Below are positions 19,572 to 27,528 of a stretch of 64,000 bases of DNA, piece by piece (position 1 is the first letter of the stretch; each line of letters starts with the position of its first letter). Source of the DNA: Promicromonospora sp. Populi (GTDB taxonomy: Bacteria > Actinomycetota > Actinomycetes > Actinomycetales > Cellulomonadaceae). The notes beneath the pieces were generated by a model. It searched no databases and was not told the origin of the DNA. It saw nothing but the letters and a program-made list of their open reading frames with translations. The stretch lies in assembly GCF_041081105.1 (NCBI RefSeq), contig NZ_CP163528.1, forward strand, positions 62,001 to 126,000, read 5' to 3'. The position numbers and the translations under genes are program-made.

Positions 19572-19643
19572 CTCCCCTTTGAGCCCTAGGTTGCTCCGCT
19601 TTGAGCCGCCTCAAAGCGGAGTAACTTGGGTCTCGAAGGGGAG
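19572..19643. terminator. Long bidirectional hairpin between convergent genes
   Basis: Inner perfect 12-bp stem (19594-19605 with 19610-19621, 4-nt loop) is extended by an outer stem (19572-19579 with 19636-19643) plus partial pairing in between. It ends both the acyltransferase and the PPOX-type gene. Confidence 0.85.
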
Positions 19644-19647
19644 TGGC

Positions 19648-20124
19648 TCAGCCGTGCGACCAGCCGGACCAGCGGGTTACGCGCACCCTGATCAGCGGGC
19701 CGTCCGGTCGGCGCTCTTGGTACTGCGGGTAGCGGGCGGCGAGTGCGTCCAGCGCCGCCGCGCGGGGCGCGCCGTCCGGCTTGTCATCGTGCTCGACGAC
19801 GGCGTCACCATCGGCGCGTACCCACCAGAGGTGCGCCCAGTCGTCGTCGTACCGGTCCACGAGGAACGAGACGTGCGGGTTCTCGGCGATATTGCGCAGG
19901 CGCTTCAGGTCGCGCGTGGTCTTGGGCTTGTGGTCGACGGCGACGACGACCTCGTCGGCCGCCGGCGCGCCCGCTCCTGTGCTGAGCGCGGCGCCGCCCA
20001 CGGCGCTGATCAGTGCGAACGTCACCGGCACGACGTGTGGCACGCCGTCGGCGTCGGCCGTCGCGAGGTAGGCGTGCCGCGCCGCGGCAAAACGCGAGCG
20101 GCAGTCGTCGGTATCGAGGCGCAC
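19648..20124 (-). CDS. PPOX-class F420-dependent oxidoreductase (TIGR03668-like)
   Basis: 158-aa split-barrel flavin/deazaflavin reductase. FAAARHAYLATADADGVPHVVPVTF near residue 12 is the typical PPOX/FDOR-B N-terminus, AVDHKPKTTRDLKRLRNI near 60 and NPHVSFLVDRYDDDWAHLWWVR near 80 are the cofactor-binding segments of the F420-using subfamily. The GTG at 20124 fits the family length; CAGGAT lies 6 nt upstream. One of several F420-type enzymes in this window. Confidence 0.85.
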   Translation of the reverse strand: MRLDTDDCRSRFAAARHAYLATADADGVPHVVPVTFALISAVGGAALSTGAGAPAADEVVVAVDHKPKTTRDLKRLRNIAENPHVSFLVDRYDDDWAHLWWVRADGDAVVEHDDKPDGAPRAAALDALAARYPQYQERRPDGPLIRVRVTRWSGWSHG

Positions 20125-20190
20125 TCCGCCATCCTGCCCTGCGGCGACGGTTGGCTGTCGGCCGCCCCGTCGTCGCCTGTCGTCGCCTAT

Positions 20191-20206
20191 CCGCAACAAG
20201 TTGCGG
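20191..20206. promoter_or_regulatory. 16-bp inverted repeat, candidate operator or terminator
   Basis: CCGCAAC-AA-GTTGCGG is a perfect dyad in the 184-bp gap between the PPOX-type gene and the SIMPL gene, ~70 bp upstream of the PPOX start. It may be a regulator site or, read with the nearby CCGAGG/CCTCGG pair (20226-20249), part of the SIMPL gene terminator. Confidence 0.35.
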
Positions 20207-20308
20207 CAAGCAATGCGGAATCCCACCGAGGCTAGGAGGCTTTCCTCGGCAAGCCGGACGGGCCGCGCACCTGGATGAGCGTGAGAGGGAGGCAGCAGAT
20301 GGACGGCG

Positions 20309-20989
20309 TCAGCCCTCGGCGGGGGTGCCTGCCTCGTAGTCAGCGGACAGCGTGATCTCGACGTCGATGTCGCGCGGCTGCAGCTCGACCTGCGCGCCGC
20401 CGCTGTCGGCGGCGCTGGCGCGCATGGCGTACATCGGGGCGTTGCCGCCGCCACCCCCACCTCCGCGCAGGCCCGCCTCGTAGATCGCGACGGGCGCCAC
20501 CGGGCCGAGGCCAAGTGCGTCCGCGTACGACTGCGCGCGCACCACTGTCTCCCCGGCGGCCTCGACGCGGGCCTCGGCCTGGAGGGACTTGCGCGTCTCG
20601 TCGGTCAGGTCCCAGGAGACCCAGTTGATCTCGACGCCCTCCACATCCATGATGTCGGCGAGCCACGTCGACAACGCCTCGAAGTCGCGGAACGTGACCG
20701 ACAGCCGCGCCGAGGCGCGGAAGCGCCGGACCCGCTGCTTGCCGCCCGACTCCGAGTTCCTGACCCGGTCGTCGTAGACGTACGAGTGCACGGACGCCGA
20801 GTCCCACCGCTCGGCGGCGCCCGTCGCGACGTGCGCCTTGGCCTGCTCCACGAGGATCGTGTGGGTCCGGGCAACCTGCTCGACGACGTCGTTGCGGAGC
20901 GTGCCCGAGAACGTGACGTGCAGGTTGACGGTGCCGCGTTCCGCGGGATGCGTGCGCGTGGCCTGGCCTTCGACAGCGATGCGAGTCAT
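20309..20989 (-). CDS. SIMPL domain (DUF541) protein
   Basis: 226-aa protein of the SIMPL/DUF541 family. It starts directly in the domain (MTRIAVEGQATRTHPAERGT), so unlike secreted BP26-type members it has no signal peptide and appears cytoplasmic. Conserved parts are the central FRASARLSVTFRDFEALSTW and the KSLQAEARVEAAGETVVRAQ helix with YADALGLG. A Gly-rich loop of seven glycines sits near residue 178. Function of the family is uncertain. It precedes its neighbours without overlap. Confidence 0.8.
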   Translation of the reverse strand: MTRIAVEGQATRTHPAERGTVNLHVTFSGTLRNDVVEQVARTHTILVEQAKAHVATGAAERWDSASVHSYVYDDRVRNSESGGKQRVRRFRASARLSVTFRDFEALSTWLADIMDVEGVEINWVSWDLTDETRKSLQAEARVEAAGETVVRAQSYADALGLGPVAPVAIYEAGLRGGGGGGGNAPMYAMRASAADSGGAQVELQPRDIDVEITLSADYEAGTPAEG

Positions 20990-21045
20990 GTACGGAGTCT
21001 GCCTACTGCGCCCGGACCTGCGCCACCCTTAGGGCCGGGCCGACC

Positions 21046-22149
21046 TCAGCCGATGGTGCCCTTGCCCACCGTTCCGCGGGTCAGGACGGGCTCCAGCCCG
21101 CAGAACTCCCCGTAACGCGCGGCCTCTGCCTCGATCGCCGCCCAGACCTTGGGGGCCGGCTCTTCGGTGAGCTCGACGGTGATCTCCACGGTGGTGGCCC
21201 GCAGGGCGCGCGACCATCCGCCGGCGACCAGCCCGTCCAGCAGCACGAGGCCCATGTACAGCCAGCGGCTGGGAACTCCGTCGCTGGTCGGGTCGGGCCA
21301 GCTCTTGAAGTCGTGGCAGAAGAACTCGTCGTACACCGACAGCAGGCGAACAGTGCCTGCCGGGGCGGGCTCGGGCAGATCGCCGTCGGTCCAGAGAGTC
21401 AGGCCGGCAAGCTCGTGCCGAGTGAGTCCGGCGTCGGCCACCGCGGCCCGCGCCGTGGTCTTGGTGAGGCTGCCCCACCAGGCCACGTCTTCCGCACGGC
21501 ACGGGCCGTGCCCGCGGACGTACACCCGGGCCAGGTGCCTGCACGCCCCGTCCTCGTCCCAGGTCTGCTGCTCCGGCAGCAGCCGGTAGGTCGCCTGCTT
21601 GCCGCGCATCGGCCCGCTCGCCACGAGCAGGTCGAGCTCCGCATGGATCATGACCTGGCCCAGGTGCCAGTTGTCCAGCGGCGTGCCCTCGGCCTCGGCC
21701 AAGGCCGCGCCGATCTCCTTGCGGGTCAGCGGGCCCGCGGCCAGGGCGTCGGCGACCACGGCATGCCGGCCCTGAAGCATCGAGTAGTCGAAGCCGTTCG
21801 CCTTCTCCACCGACGCCATCAGCCGACGCACCCGGGGCGCGGTGGCGGTCATGAGCGGCGCCAGGTCATCGGGCACCACGTAGTGCCAGGTGGGGCGCAG
21901 GATGTGCGTGCGCAGCACCGATCCGTCGGCGAGCGCGGCCTGGACCTCGGCGAGCGTGGCCGGGGTGGCCAGGCGCTGCGCGACGCCCCATGCGGAGGAG
22001 TGCAGCTCCTGCGACTGGACGGCGCCCAGCCGGGCGACGACGCCGGCCACGCCGCCGTCGTCCTCCGTGCCGGGCGAGCGCAGCTTGCCCAGCCCGACCG
22101 AGGTGAGCCGGGAACGCTGGACCGCGCGCACGTCAGACGTAGTAGGCAT
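21046..22149 (-). CDS. Winged-helix HTH_42 (AlkZ-like) protein
   Basis: 367-aa member of the HTH_42 family, which includes the DNA glycosylases AlkZ and YcaQ that unhook crosslinks and bulky alkyl adducts. The segment ARLGAVQSQELHSSAWGV near residue 40 holds the Q-x-Q catalytic-type motif, followed by VLRTHILRPTWHYV near 80 and late VYDEFFCHDFKSW. A glycosylase role is inferred from family only; many actinobacteria carry paralogues. Its ATG overlaps the 3' end of the DUF4126 gene by 17 bp, so the two are co-translated. Confidence 0.8.
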   Translation of the reverse strand: MPTTSDVRAVQRSRLTSVGLGKLRSPGTEDDGGVAGVVARLGAVQSQELHSSAWGVAQRLATPATLAEVQAALADGSVLRTHILRPTWHYVVPDDLAPLMTATAPRVRRLMASVEKANGFDYSMLQGRHAVVADALAAGPLTRKEIGAALAEAEGTPLDNWHLGQVMIHAELDLLVASGPMRGKQATYRLLPEQQTWDEDGACRHLARVYVRGHGPCRAEDVAWWGSLTKTTARAAVADAGLTRHELAGLTLWTDGDLPEPAPAGTVRLLSVYDEFFCHDFKSWPDPTSDGVPSRWLYMGLVLLDGLVAGGWSRALRATTVEITVELTEEPAPKVWAAIEAEAARYGEFCGLEPVLTRGTVGKGTIG

Positions 22150-22759
22150 CGCCGTCGCCGCCGTGCCCTGCTGCTCGGGCGCGGCGATGCTTCACCAGGC
22201 TTCGGATCAGCAGGATCACACCGATCACGAACAGGATCAGCACCGGGATGATCGCGAGCGGGGCAAGTATGGACAGGAACCCGAGGCCGATGCTCGTCGC
22301 ATCCTCCGCGACACTCACCACGGGCGCGGCAGTACCGCCCGAGACCGTGTTGGCGACGACGCGCCCGCCTGCTTTCGCGGCGTGCGTGCCGAGGGCGAGG
22401 ATGATGCCCGACACGATCGGGATCCACTGACCTGACTGCACAAACGTGCTCGGGTCGGTGACCGTCGCCGTCTCGGACATGGACCCGGCGCCGAAGGCGA
22501 TACCGCCCGCGGTGGGGCGGATGACGGTCTGCACCACGTCGTTGACGGAGTCCAGCACCGGGATCTTGTCCGCGACGAACTCGAGCACAAGGAGCACGGT
22601 CAGGATCGCCAGGACCCAGCCGTTCTCCAGCCATGCCCAGGAGCTCGGCAGCGACACGAGGTCCGTGAAGCGTGAGAGCACGCCGAGGAAGATGAGCGGG
22701 ATCCATGCGTTGAGGCCCGCCGACAAGGCGAGTCCCGTTCCGGTGGCTAGTTCGAGCAT
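22133..22759 (-). CDS. DUF4126 membrane protein
   Basis: 208-aa integral membrane protein. The start MLELATGTGLALSAGLNAWI is the typical DUF4126 N-terminus and fixes the ATG at 22759. Hydrophobic helices are near residues 1-25, 50-68, 78-100, 125-145 and 170-195, and the C-terminus is basic and cytosolic-looking (RSLVKHRRARAAG). Function of the family is unknown. It overlaps the following HTH_42 gene. Confidence 0.82.
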   Translation of the reverse strand: MLELATGTGLALSAGLNAWIPLIFLGVLSRFTDLVSLPSSWAWLENGWVLAILTVLLVLEFVADKIPVLDSVNDVVQTVIRPTAGGIAFGAGSMSETATVTDPSTFVQSGQWIPIVSGIILALGTHAAKAGGRVVANTVSGGTAAPVVSVAEDATSIGLGFLSILAPLAIIPVLILFVIGVILLIRSLVKHRRARAAGHGGDGDAYYV

Positions 22760-22845
22760 GCCTCGAAGTCTTCCACGGGACACCGACACTCCGGGGGCTG
22801 AAAGCGTCCGGTGTGCCCGATCTGTTACCGGAGTGTCACGGGCGC

Positions 22846-22851
22846 TACGGT
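22846..22851 (+). promoter_or_regulatory. -10 box TACGGT, leaderless spacing
   Basis: TACGGT, a 6-nt gap, then the ATG at 22858. Confidence 0.6.
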
Positions 22852-22857
22852 CTGCCC

Positions 22858-23310
22858 ATGACCTCCTCCTACCAGCGCCCGGACTGGTTCACTCGGAACG
22901 TCTTCAACCCGTTCGTCGGCGGGCTCGGCAAGATCGGCATCAGCATGATGGGCAGCCGCGTGCTGGAGGTGCGCGGCCGGATGACCGGCGAGGTGCGCCG
23001 CACGCCGGTGAACCTGCTCCGTCTGGACGGGCAGGACTACCTGGTCGCGCCGCGTGGCATCACCAACTGGGTCCGCAACGCACGGGCCGACGGCGGCCGC
23101 GTCACCACTGTGCTCGGCAAGAAGCGCGAGGAGTGGATCATCGAGGAGCTCCCGGCCGACGAGGCGGTGCCCGTGCTGCGCGAGTACCTGCGGCGCTGGA
23201 AGTGGGAGGTGGGCACGTTCTTCCCGCCGGGTACCTCCGCGGACATGCCCGACGCCGACCTGGCGGCCCTCGCACCGAAGCACCCCTCGTTCAGGCTGCT
23301 GGCGCGCTGA
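22858..23310 (+). CDS. Ddn-like deazaflavin (F420)-dependent nitroreductase family protein
   Basis: 150-aa split-barrel protein of the Ddn/FDOR-A family. Recognisable parts are SRVLEVRGRMTGEVRRTPVN near residue 33, YLVAPRGITNWVRNARADGG near 60 and GKKREEWIIEELPADEAVPV near 85. These proteins use reduced F420 for hydride transfer to quinones or nitro compounds; the native substrate here is unknown. It is divergent from DUF4126. Confidence 0.87.
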   Translation: MTSSYQRPDWFTRNVFNPFVGGLGKIGISMMGSRVLEVRGRMTGEVRRTPVNLLRLDGQDYLVAPRGITNWVRNARADGGRVTTVLGKKREEWIIEELPADEAVPVLREYLRRWKWEVGTFFPPGTSADMPDADLAALAPKHPSFRLLAR

Positions 23311-23315
23311 ACGCC

Positions 23316-23348
23316 ACGATCGACCGACCCCGGTGGCCGACCGATCGT
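23316..23348 (+). terminator. Hairpin after the Ddn-like gene
   Basis: ACGATCG at the left pairs with CGATCGT at the right around a ~19-nt loop, six bases after the stop codon. Confidence 0.45.
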
Positions 23349-23435
23349 CGTCCGGCATAGATCTGGAACATCCAGACCCGTTCGTGGAAGAGTGGTCCGT
23401 GTTCACCGCAACGGTGCGCTGACCTGGAGGCTTTG

Positions 23436-23891
23436 ATGGTCTGGACGATCTTCGCCGTGATCTCGGTGGTGCTGCTCGGGCTCTCGGCGGGTGTGTTCTA
23501 CGCGTTCTCGTCGTTCATCATGCCCGGCCTCGCCCGCGCGTCCGACGACGCCGCAGGGGCCGGGATGACCGGGATCAACGAGACGGCCCTGCTGCCCGCG
23601 TTCATGAGTGTCTTCTTCGGGGCGCTCCTCGTTCCGGCCGCTACGGGCATCTGGGGCCTCGTCTCCGGATACGACGGCGGCGGCTGGATCCTCGCGGCCG
23701 CGGCGGTCTACCTGATCGGCACGTTCGGCGTGACGATGGCCCTGAACGTGCCCCTCAACAACCAGCTCCTGGCCGCGCACGACAAGGCCGCCGGATGGCG
23801 CGCCTACTGGCGGCCGTGGACCAGGTGGAACCACCTGCGCACGTTCGCGGGAGCGGTGGCGACGGCGCTCGCGGCGGTCGGGCTGCTCTGA
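23436..23891 (+). CDS. DUF1772 (anthrone oxygenase-like) membrane protein
   Basis: 151-aa protein with four hydrophobic helices (about residues 3-25, 55-75, 85-105 and 130-151). The N-terminal GLSAGVFYAFSSFIMPGL and the ALNVPLNNQLLA block with RWNHLRTFAGAVATALA are the DUF1772 signature; fungal relatives include anthrone oxygenases, but bacterial members are uncharacterised. TGGAGG is 5 nt before the ATG at 23436. Confidence 0.82.
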   Translation: MVWTIFAVISVVLLGLSAGVFYAFSSFIMPGLARASDDAAGAGMTGINETALLPAFMSVFFGALLVPAATGIWGLVSGYDGGGWILAAAAVYLIGTFGVTMALNVPLNNQLLAAHDKAAGWRAYWRPWTRWNHLRTFAGAVATALAAVGLL

Positions 23892-23919
23892 TCGGTCGGC
23901 CTCCGGTGGGGGTGTCGGG

Positions 23920-23925
23920 GACAAT
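23920..23925 (+). promoter_or_regulatory. -10 box GACAAT, leaderless spacing
   Basis: GACAAT, a 7-nt gap, then the ATG at 23933. Confidence 0.5.
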
Positions 23926-23932
23926 CGACCAC

Positions 23933-25000
23933 ATGCCCGCCATCAACTTTCATCGCACCCTGCCCGGATACGTGCCCACGCCGCTACGCGACGTGCCGCG
24001 GCTCGCGGCGGAGCTCGGCGTGGGGCGGGTGCTGGTGAAGGAGGAGTCGAGCCGGCTCGGGCTGCCGGCGTTCAAGGTGCTCGGCGCCTCCTATGCGATC
24101 GCGCGCACGTTGGGGGAGCGGTTCGGCCTGGACGGCCTCAAGCTGGACACCCTGCGCGCGGCCGTGCGCGGCTCCGCCGTCCGGCTGTACGCGGCGACGG
24201 ACGGGAACCACGGCCGCGCCGTGGCCCACGTGGCCGCCCTGATCGGCGCGGCAGCGACGATCTACTATCCGCCCGGCATCACGGAGGCCGCCAAGAAGGC
24301 GATCGCGGCCGAGGGAGCCCGGACCGTAGAGGTCGAGGGCGACTACGACGACGTCGTGGCGCGCGCCGCCACCGAAGCCGGAGCGGACCCGGCGTCGGTC
24401 CTGGTGCAGGACACCTCCTGGGCCGGGTACACCGACATCCCGCAGTGGATCGTCGACGGCTACGCGACGCTGTGCTTGGAGGCCGACGACCAGCTGGCCG
24501 CCCTGGGCCTGACGGCGCCCGACCTGGTGGTGGTCCCGGTCGGCGTCGGCTCGTTCGCCCAGGCCGTGGTGAGCCACTACCGCGGTGCGGCAGGCGGCAC
24601 GGGGTCCGACGGCGGCACGCTGCTCGCCGTCGAGCCCGACCGGGCTGCCGGGCTGGTCGCGGCCCTGCGCGCTGGCAAGCCGGTCAAGGTGCCGACGGGC
24701 GAGACGATCATGACCGGCCTCAACTGCGGCACCGTCTCGGCGCTCGCCTGGCCCGTGCTGCGCGACGGGCTCGACGGCGCCGTCACCGTCTCCGACGATC
24801 AGGCGGCGACCGCCGTCGACGACCTGGCGCGGCTCGGCGTCGACTCCGGGCCGTGCGGCGCGGCGACGCTTGCGGCGGCCCGGCTCGTGCTGGGGCAGCC
24901 GGGCTGGCGGGAGGCGATCGGCCTGGGGCCCGACGCCGTCGTGCTGCTCCTGTCGACCGAGGGCCGGGCGGCCAACCCGGTCCCGGACGACCGCGTCTGA
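23933..25000 (+). CDS. dpaL: Diaminopropionate ammonia-lyase-like PLP enzyme
   Basis: 355-aa fold-type II PLP enzyme. The N-terminal YVPTPLRDVPRLAAELGVGR, PLP lysine at residue 48 in PAFKVLGASYA and the ATDGNHGRAVA block near 88 match E. coli YgeX/DpaL closely, as do VLVQDTSWAGYTDIP, VVPVGVGSFAQAV and LLLSTEGRA. DpaL degrades 2,3-diaminopropionate to pyruvate and ammonia. It is shorter than the ~400-aa E. coli enzyme at the N-terminus. The substrate is inferred from similarity; a threonine dehydratase-like activity is the alternative. Confidence 0.82.
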   Translation: MPAINFHRTLPGYVPTPLRDVPRLAAELGVGRVLVKEESSRLGLPAFKVLGASYAIARTLGERFGLDGLKLDTLRAAVRGSAVRLYAATDGNHGRAVAHVAALIGAAATIYYPPGITEAAKKAIAAEGARTVEVEGDYDDVVARAATEAGADPASVLVQDTSWAGYTDIPQWIVDGYATLCLEADDQLAALGLTAPDLVVVPVGVGSFAQAVVSHYRGAAGGTGSDGGTLLAVEPDRAAGLVAALRAGKPVKVPTGETIMTGLNCGTVSALAWPVLRDGLDGAVTVSDDQAATAVDDLARLGVDSGPCGAATLAAARLVLGQPGWREAIGLGPDAVVLLLSTEGRAANPVPDDRV

Positions 25001-25037
25001 TCCGTTCCGCCCCCTCGTCGCCGCCAGGAGTGTGCCT

Positions 25038-25946
25038 GTGCCCGTGTCCCTTCCCGCCGCCCTCGGCCCGATCCTGCCGCTGCTGCGCTGCCCGTCCTGC
25101 GGTGCGGAGCTGTCACCCGCGGACGGTGCGCTGCGCTGCCCGCGCCGCCACAGCTTCGACGTCGCCCGGCACGGGTACGTCGGCCTGCTGACCGGCGCAA
25201 AGGCGACAAGTGGGGACGACGGGCCGATGGCGCGGGCGCGGCGGGACTTCCTGGCTGCGGGGCGTTACGAGCCTGTCCGCGCGGCGGTCGCGGACCTCGT
25301 GAGCGGTGCGGACCTTGCGACCGGCGAGGTCGTCGCGGACCATGCGTCCGGCGGGTTGGCGTCCGGCGCCGGACGGCGGCCGGCCACGGTGGTCGACGTC
25401 GGCTGCGGCACCGGCTACTACCTCGCCGGAGTGCTCGACGCCCTGCCGGACGCCGTCGGCCTGGGCCTGGACACCTCGGCGCACGCACTGCGCGTGGCGG
25501 CCAAGGTGCATCCACGCGCCGCCGCGGCGACCTGGGACGTGTTCCGGCCGTTCCCGATCGCCTCGGAACAGGTGGACGTGGTGCTGGACGTGTTCGCGCC
25601 GCGCAACCCGGCCGAGTTCCACCGGGTGCTGCGCCCGGGCGGCGTGCTGGTCGTGGTGCGGCCCTTCGGCGGGCACCTGGCCGAGCTGCGCCGTCAGGTC
25701 ACGCAGATGGTGACCGTGGACCCGGACAAGGAGCGGCGCCTGCACGACGCGCTGGACCCGTACTTCGAGGCCGCGAGCACGCAGGAGGTCGAGTACACGA
25801 CGCCGCTCACACGGCAGGAGGCCGTCGACCTGGTGCTGATGACACCGAGTGCCCGCCACGTGACGGAGGCAGAACTGTCCGACGACGGCGACCTCCCCGA
25901 CCAGGTCACGGTCTCGATCCTGGCCACGGCCTACCAGCGGCGGTGA
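25038..25946 (+). CDS. rlmA: 23S rRNA (guanine-N1) methyltransferase, RlmA family
   Basis: 302-aa SAM-dependent methyltransferase. The N-terminal zinc ribbon (LRCPSCGAEL, then LRCPRRHSFD) with RHGYVGLLT is diagnostic of RlmA; the methyltransferase motif I is VVDVGCGTGYYLAG near residue 118 and motif IV is LDVFAPRNPAEFHRVLRPGG. It would modify G745 or G748 of 23S rRNA; actinobacterial TlrB-like members act on G748 and confer tylosin tolerance, which cannot be decided here. Of three nearby GTGs, 25038 is chosen because AGGAG ends 7 nt before it. Confidence 0.9.
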   Translation: MPVSLPAALGPILPLLRCPSCGAELSPADGALRCPRRHSFDVARHGYVGLLTGAKATSGDDGPMARARRDFLAAGRYEPVRAAVADLVSGADLATGEVVADHASGGLASGAGRRPATVVDVGCGTGYYLAGVLDALPDAVGLGLDTSAHALRVAAKVHPRAAAATWDVFRPFPIASEQVDVVLDVFAPRNPAEFHRVLRPGGVLVVVRPFGGHLAELRRQVTQMVTVDPDKERRLHDALDPYFEAASTQEVEYTTPLTRQEAVDLVLMTPSARHVTEAELSDDGDLPDQVTVSILATAYQRR

Positions 25947-25970
25947 CGGCGGACGACTTCAGCCGCCGTC
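25945..25970. terminator. Bidirectional hairpin between rlmA and the PIN gene
   Basis: GACGGCGG (25945-25952) pairs with CCGCCGTC (25963-25970) around a 10-nt loop. The stem overlaps both convergent stop codons. Confidence 0.7.
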
Positions 25971-26564
25971 GGCCGAATTGAGAATTCGGGCCATGAGTTC
26001 GGCGGCAGCGGGGGCTCCTGCTCGTCGTAGCGCGGCGATGGTCGACGCGTCAGTAGCGCCGGGCAGGCGAGCGACGGCGGTGTCGTGGACGGCGCGCATC
26101 TCGTCCGGCCTTTCGCGCACTAGCCAGGACAGGAGTAGGTCGGGGTGCATGACGTTAGCGCCGAGGTGGGCGACCACGTGGGCTGGGAAATCCTTGAGGT
26201 TGCTCGTGCACAGCACTTGGGCGGCGGCCGCGACCGTGGCCGCCAGGACGTGTCGGTCACCCTCGTCGGGCAAGTCGAACTCGGCTACCTGGGACAGCGC
26301 CTCGGCGGTGATGGTGACCTGGGCGTACGGAAAGGCGTTGTTCATAGCCTTGACCAGTCGTTGGCTGGACTCGGCGGTGAACGACGCCACGTTGGCTTGC
26401 AGGTGCTCGGTCATCTCGTCCAAGATTTCCGCGCTCCATGCGATGGAGATCAGCCCTTCGTCTGCCGCGTACAGCAGGTAGTCACGAAGGACCCGCGAGT
26501 ACAGCACGTTCGCGTCTGCCAGGACGACCCGGACAGGTCGGGCTACTGCGTTGGGGCGGCTCAC
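25959..26564 (-). CDS. PIN-domain toxin (VapC-like)
   Basis: 201-aa PIN-type ribonuclease candidate. The first acidic residue is in VVLADANVLYSRVL near residue 14, the middle Glu in AWSAEILDEMTEHL near 45, and the C-terminal acid in LPDEGDRHVLAATVAAAAQV near 100 followed by TSNLKDFP. These acids would bind Mg2+ in the active site. The start overlaps the stop of the upstream helix-turn-helix antitoxin gene by 4 bp, the usual antitoxin-toxin order. Confidence 0.87.
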   Translation of the reverse strand: MSRPNAVARPVRVVLADANVLYSRVLRDYLLYAADEGLISIAWSAEILDEMTEHLQANVASFTAESSQRLVKAMNNAFPYAQVTITAEALSQVAEFDLPDEGDRHVLAATVAAAAQVLCTSNLKDFPAHVVAHLGANVMHPDLLLSWLVRERPDEMRAVHDTAVARLPGATDASTIAALRRAGAPAAAELMARILNSADGG

Positions 26565-26941
26565 TCGGTCAGACCCAGCTCGTTCTGCAGGTCGGCTAGC
26601 TCGGCCAGAGCCGGGCCGCGGCGCGAACGCTCCGCGGCCCGGAATGCCTCGACCGACGCGACCAGGATGCGGTGGTGGGTGCCTACCTTCCGGAAGTCGA
26701 GCGTGCCCTGGTCCATCAGGCGGCGGACCTGTGGTCGGGACATTCCCAGCATCGCTGCGGCCTGAGCCGGGGTGACCTCATCCTCGTTCTGAGCGACCAC
26801 CACGCGCCCCTGCGCGCGTGCGTCCATGAGCTGAGCCAAGAGCTCGGCGGTTGACCGGGAGACAGACACACTCACCTCGTCGCCGCCCTGCTCCAAGGCG
26901 TGGTGCAGCGCTGCCGTATCACGCGCCAGAAGGTCGCTCAT
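26561..26941 (-). CDS. Excisionase-type HTH antitoxin of the PIN toxin
   Basis: 126-aa DNA-binding protein. The MerR/excisionase-like helix-turn-helix is in VTPAQAAAMLGMSRPQVRRL near residues 57-76, followed by the wing DFRKVGTHHRI. This HTH_17-type domain plus PIN partner is a common toxin-antitoxin arrangement in actinobacteria. AGGAG lies 6 nt before the ATG, so this gene has a leader. Two copies of an 11-bp repeat precede it and may be its autoregulatory operator. Confidence 0.83.
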   Translation of the reverse strand: MSDLLARDTAALHHALEQGGDEVSVSVSRSTAELLAQLMDARAQGRVVVAQNEDEVTPAQAAAMLGMSRPQVRRLMDQGTLDFRKVGTHHRILVASVEAFRAAERSRRGPALAELADLQNELGLTE

Positions 26942-26955
26942 TACTGACTCCTATC

Positions 26956-26984
26956 TGCTCCAACTGCAACATATGCTCCAACTG
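26956..26984. repeat. Two direct repeats CAGTTGGAGCA upstream of the antitoxin
   Basis: On the minus strand CAGTTGGAGCA occurs at 26984-26974 and 26966-26956, 18 bp apart, between promoter and the ATG of the antitoxin. Tandem sites of this kind fit cooperative binding by the antitoxin. Confidence 0.55.
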
Positions 26985-27018
26985 TATGCGGCTGTTGGTG
27001 TTGAGGCAAGGGGCATGC

Positions 27019-27234
27019 TCAGCGCACCACCCGGTCCCGGGCCGTGCGCAGGTACTCCGTGAACAGCTCCGCCGTGCGGCCGATACCGTCCTCCTGCCGG
27101 AGCCTCGCGCCGAGGTCCGCCGCTCGTTCGCGCATCGCCTCGTCGGTCGTGGCCTGGGCGATCGCGGTGGTGAGCCGGTCGGCGTCCACCTCCTTGATCG
27201 GCACGGATTCCGGCCCGACGCCGAGGGCGGCCAC
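27019..27234 (-). pseudogene. C-terminal fragment of a UGT-like glycosyltransferase
   Basis: About 70 codons resembling the end of GT1/UDP-glycosyltransferase proteins: LGVGPESVPIKEVDADRLTT, then TTDEAMRERAADLGARLRQEDGI. The donor-binding and acceptor domains that should precede this are absent: the sequence turns into an unrelated DUF1801-like fragment at ~27236. A 5'-truncated relic, too short for activity. The similarity is judged by pattern only. Confidence 0.5.
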
Positions 27235-27236
27235 TC

Positions 27237-27505
27237 GGCGGCCCTAGCGGTGGTCACCGGAGCCGCCCCCGATCTGGCGCCCAAGCTGTACTACGGCCAG
27301 CCGGGCTACGCCCGCAAGGGCAAGGTGGTGTGCTTCTTTCGCAGCGGGCAGATGGACAAGGAGCGCTACTCCACGTTCGGGTTCAGCGCGGAGGCGAACC
27401 TCGACGATGCGAGTGGCCTGTGGCCGACGTCGTACGCGCTGACCGGGCTGGACGACAAAGACGGCGAAGGCGCTGGCAGCGCTGGTCGACCAGGCCGTTC
27501 GCTAG
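27237..27505 (+). pseudogene. DUF1801-like gene, 5'-truncated and frameshifted
   Basis: The sequence begins inside a DUF1801 domain (TGAAPDLAPKLYYGQPGYAR, then KVVCFFRSGQMDKERYST and LWPTSYALTGLDD). The ~40 N-terminal residues and a start codon are missing because the gene abuts the glycosyltransferase relic. One extra base in the AAAG after LDD shifts the frame; in the corrected frame it ends KALAALVDQAVR-stop at 27505. Two lesions make it a clear relic. Confidence 0.65.
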
Positions 27506-27528
27506 CGAGGGCTCAGGGGCTCAGGGGC

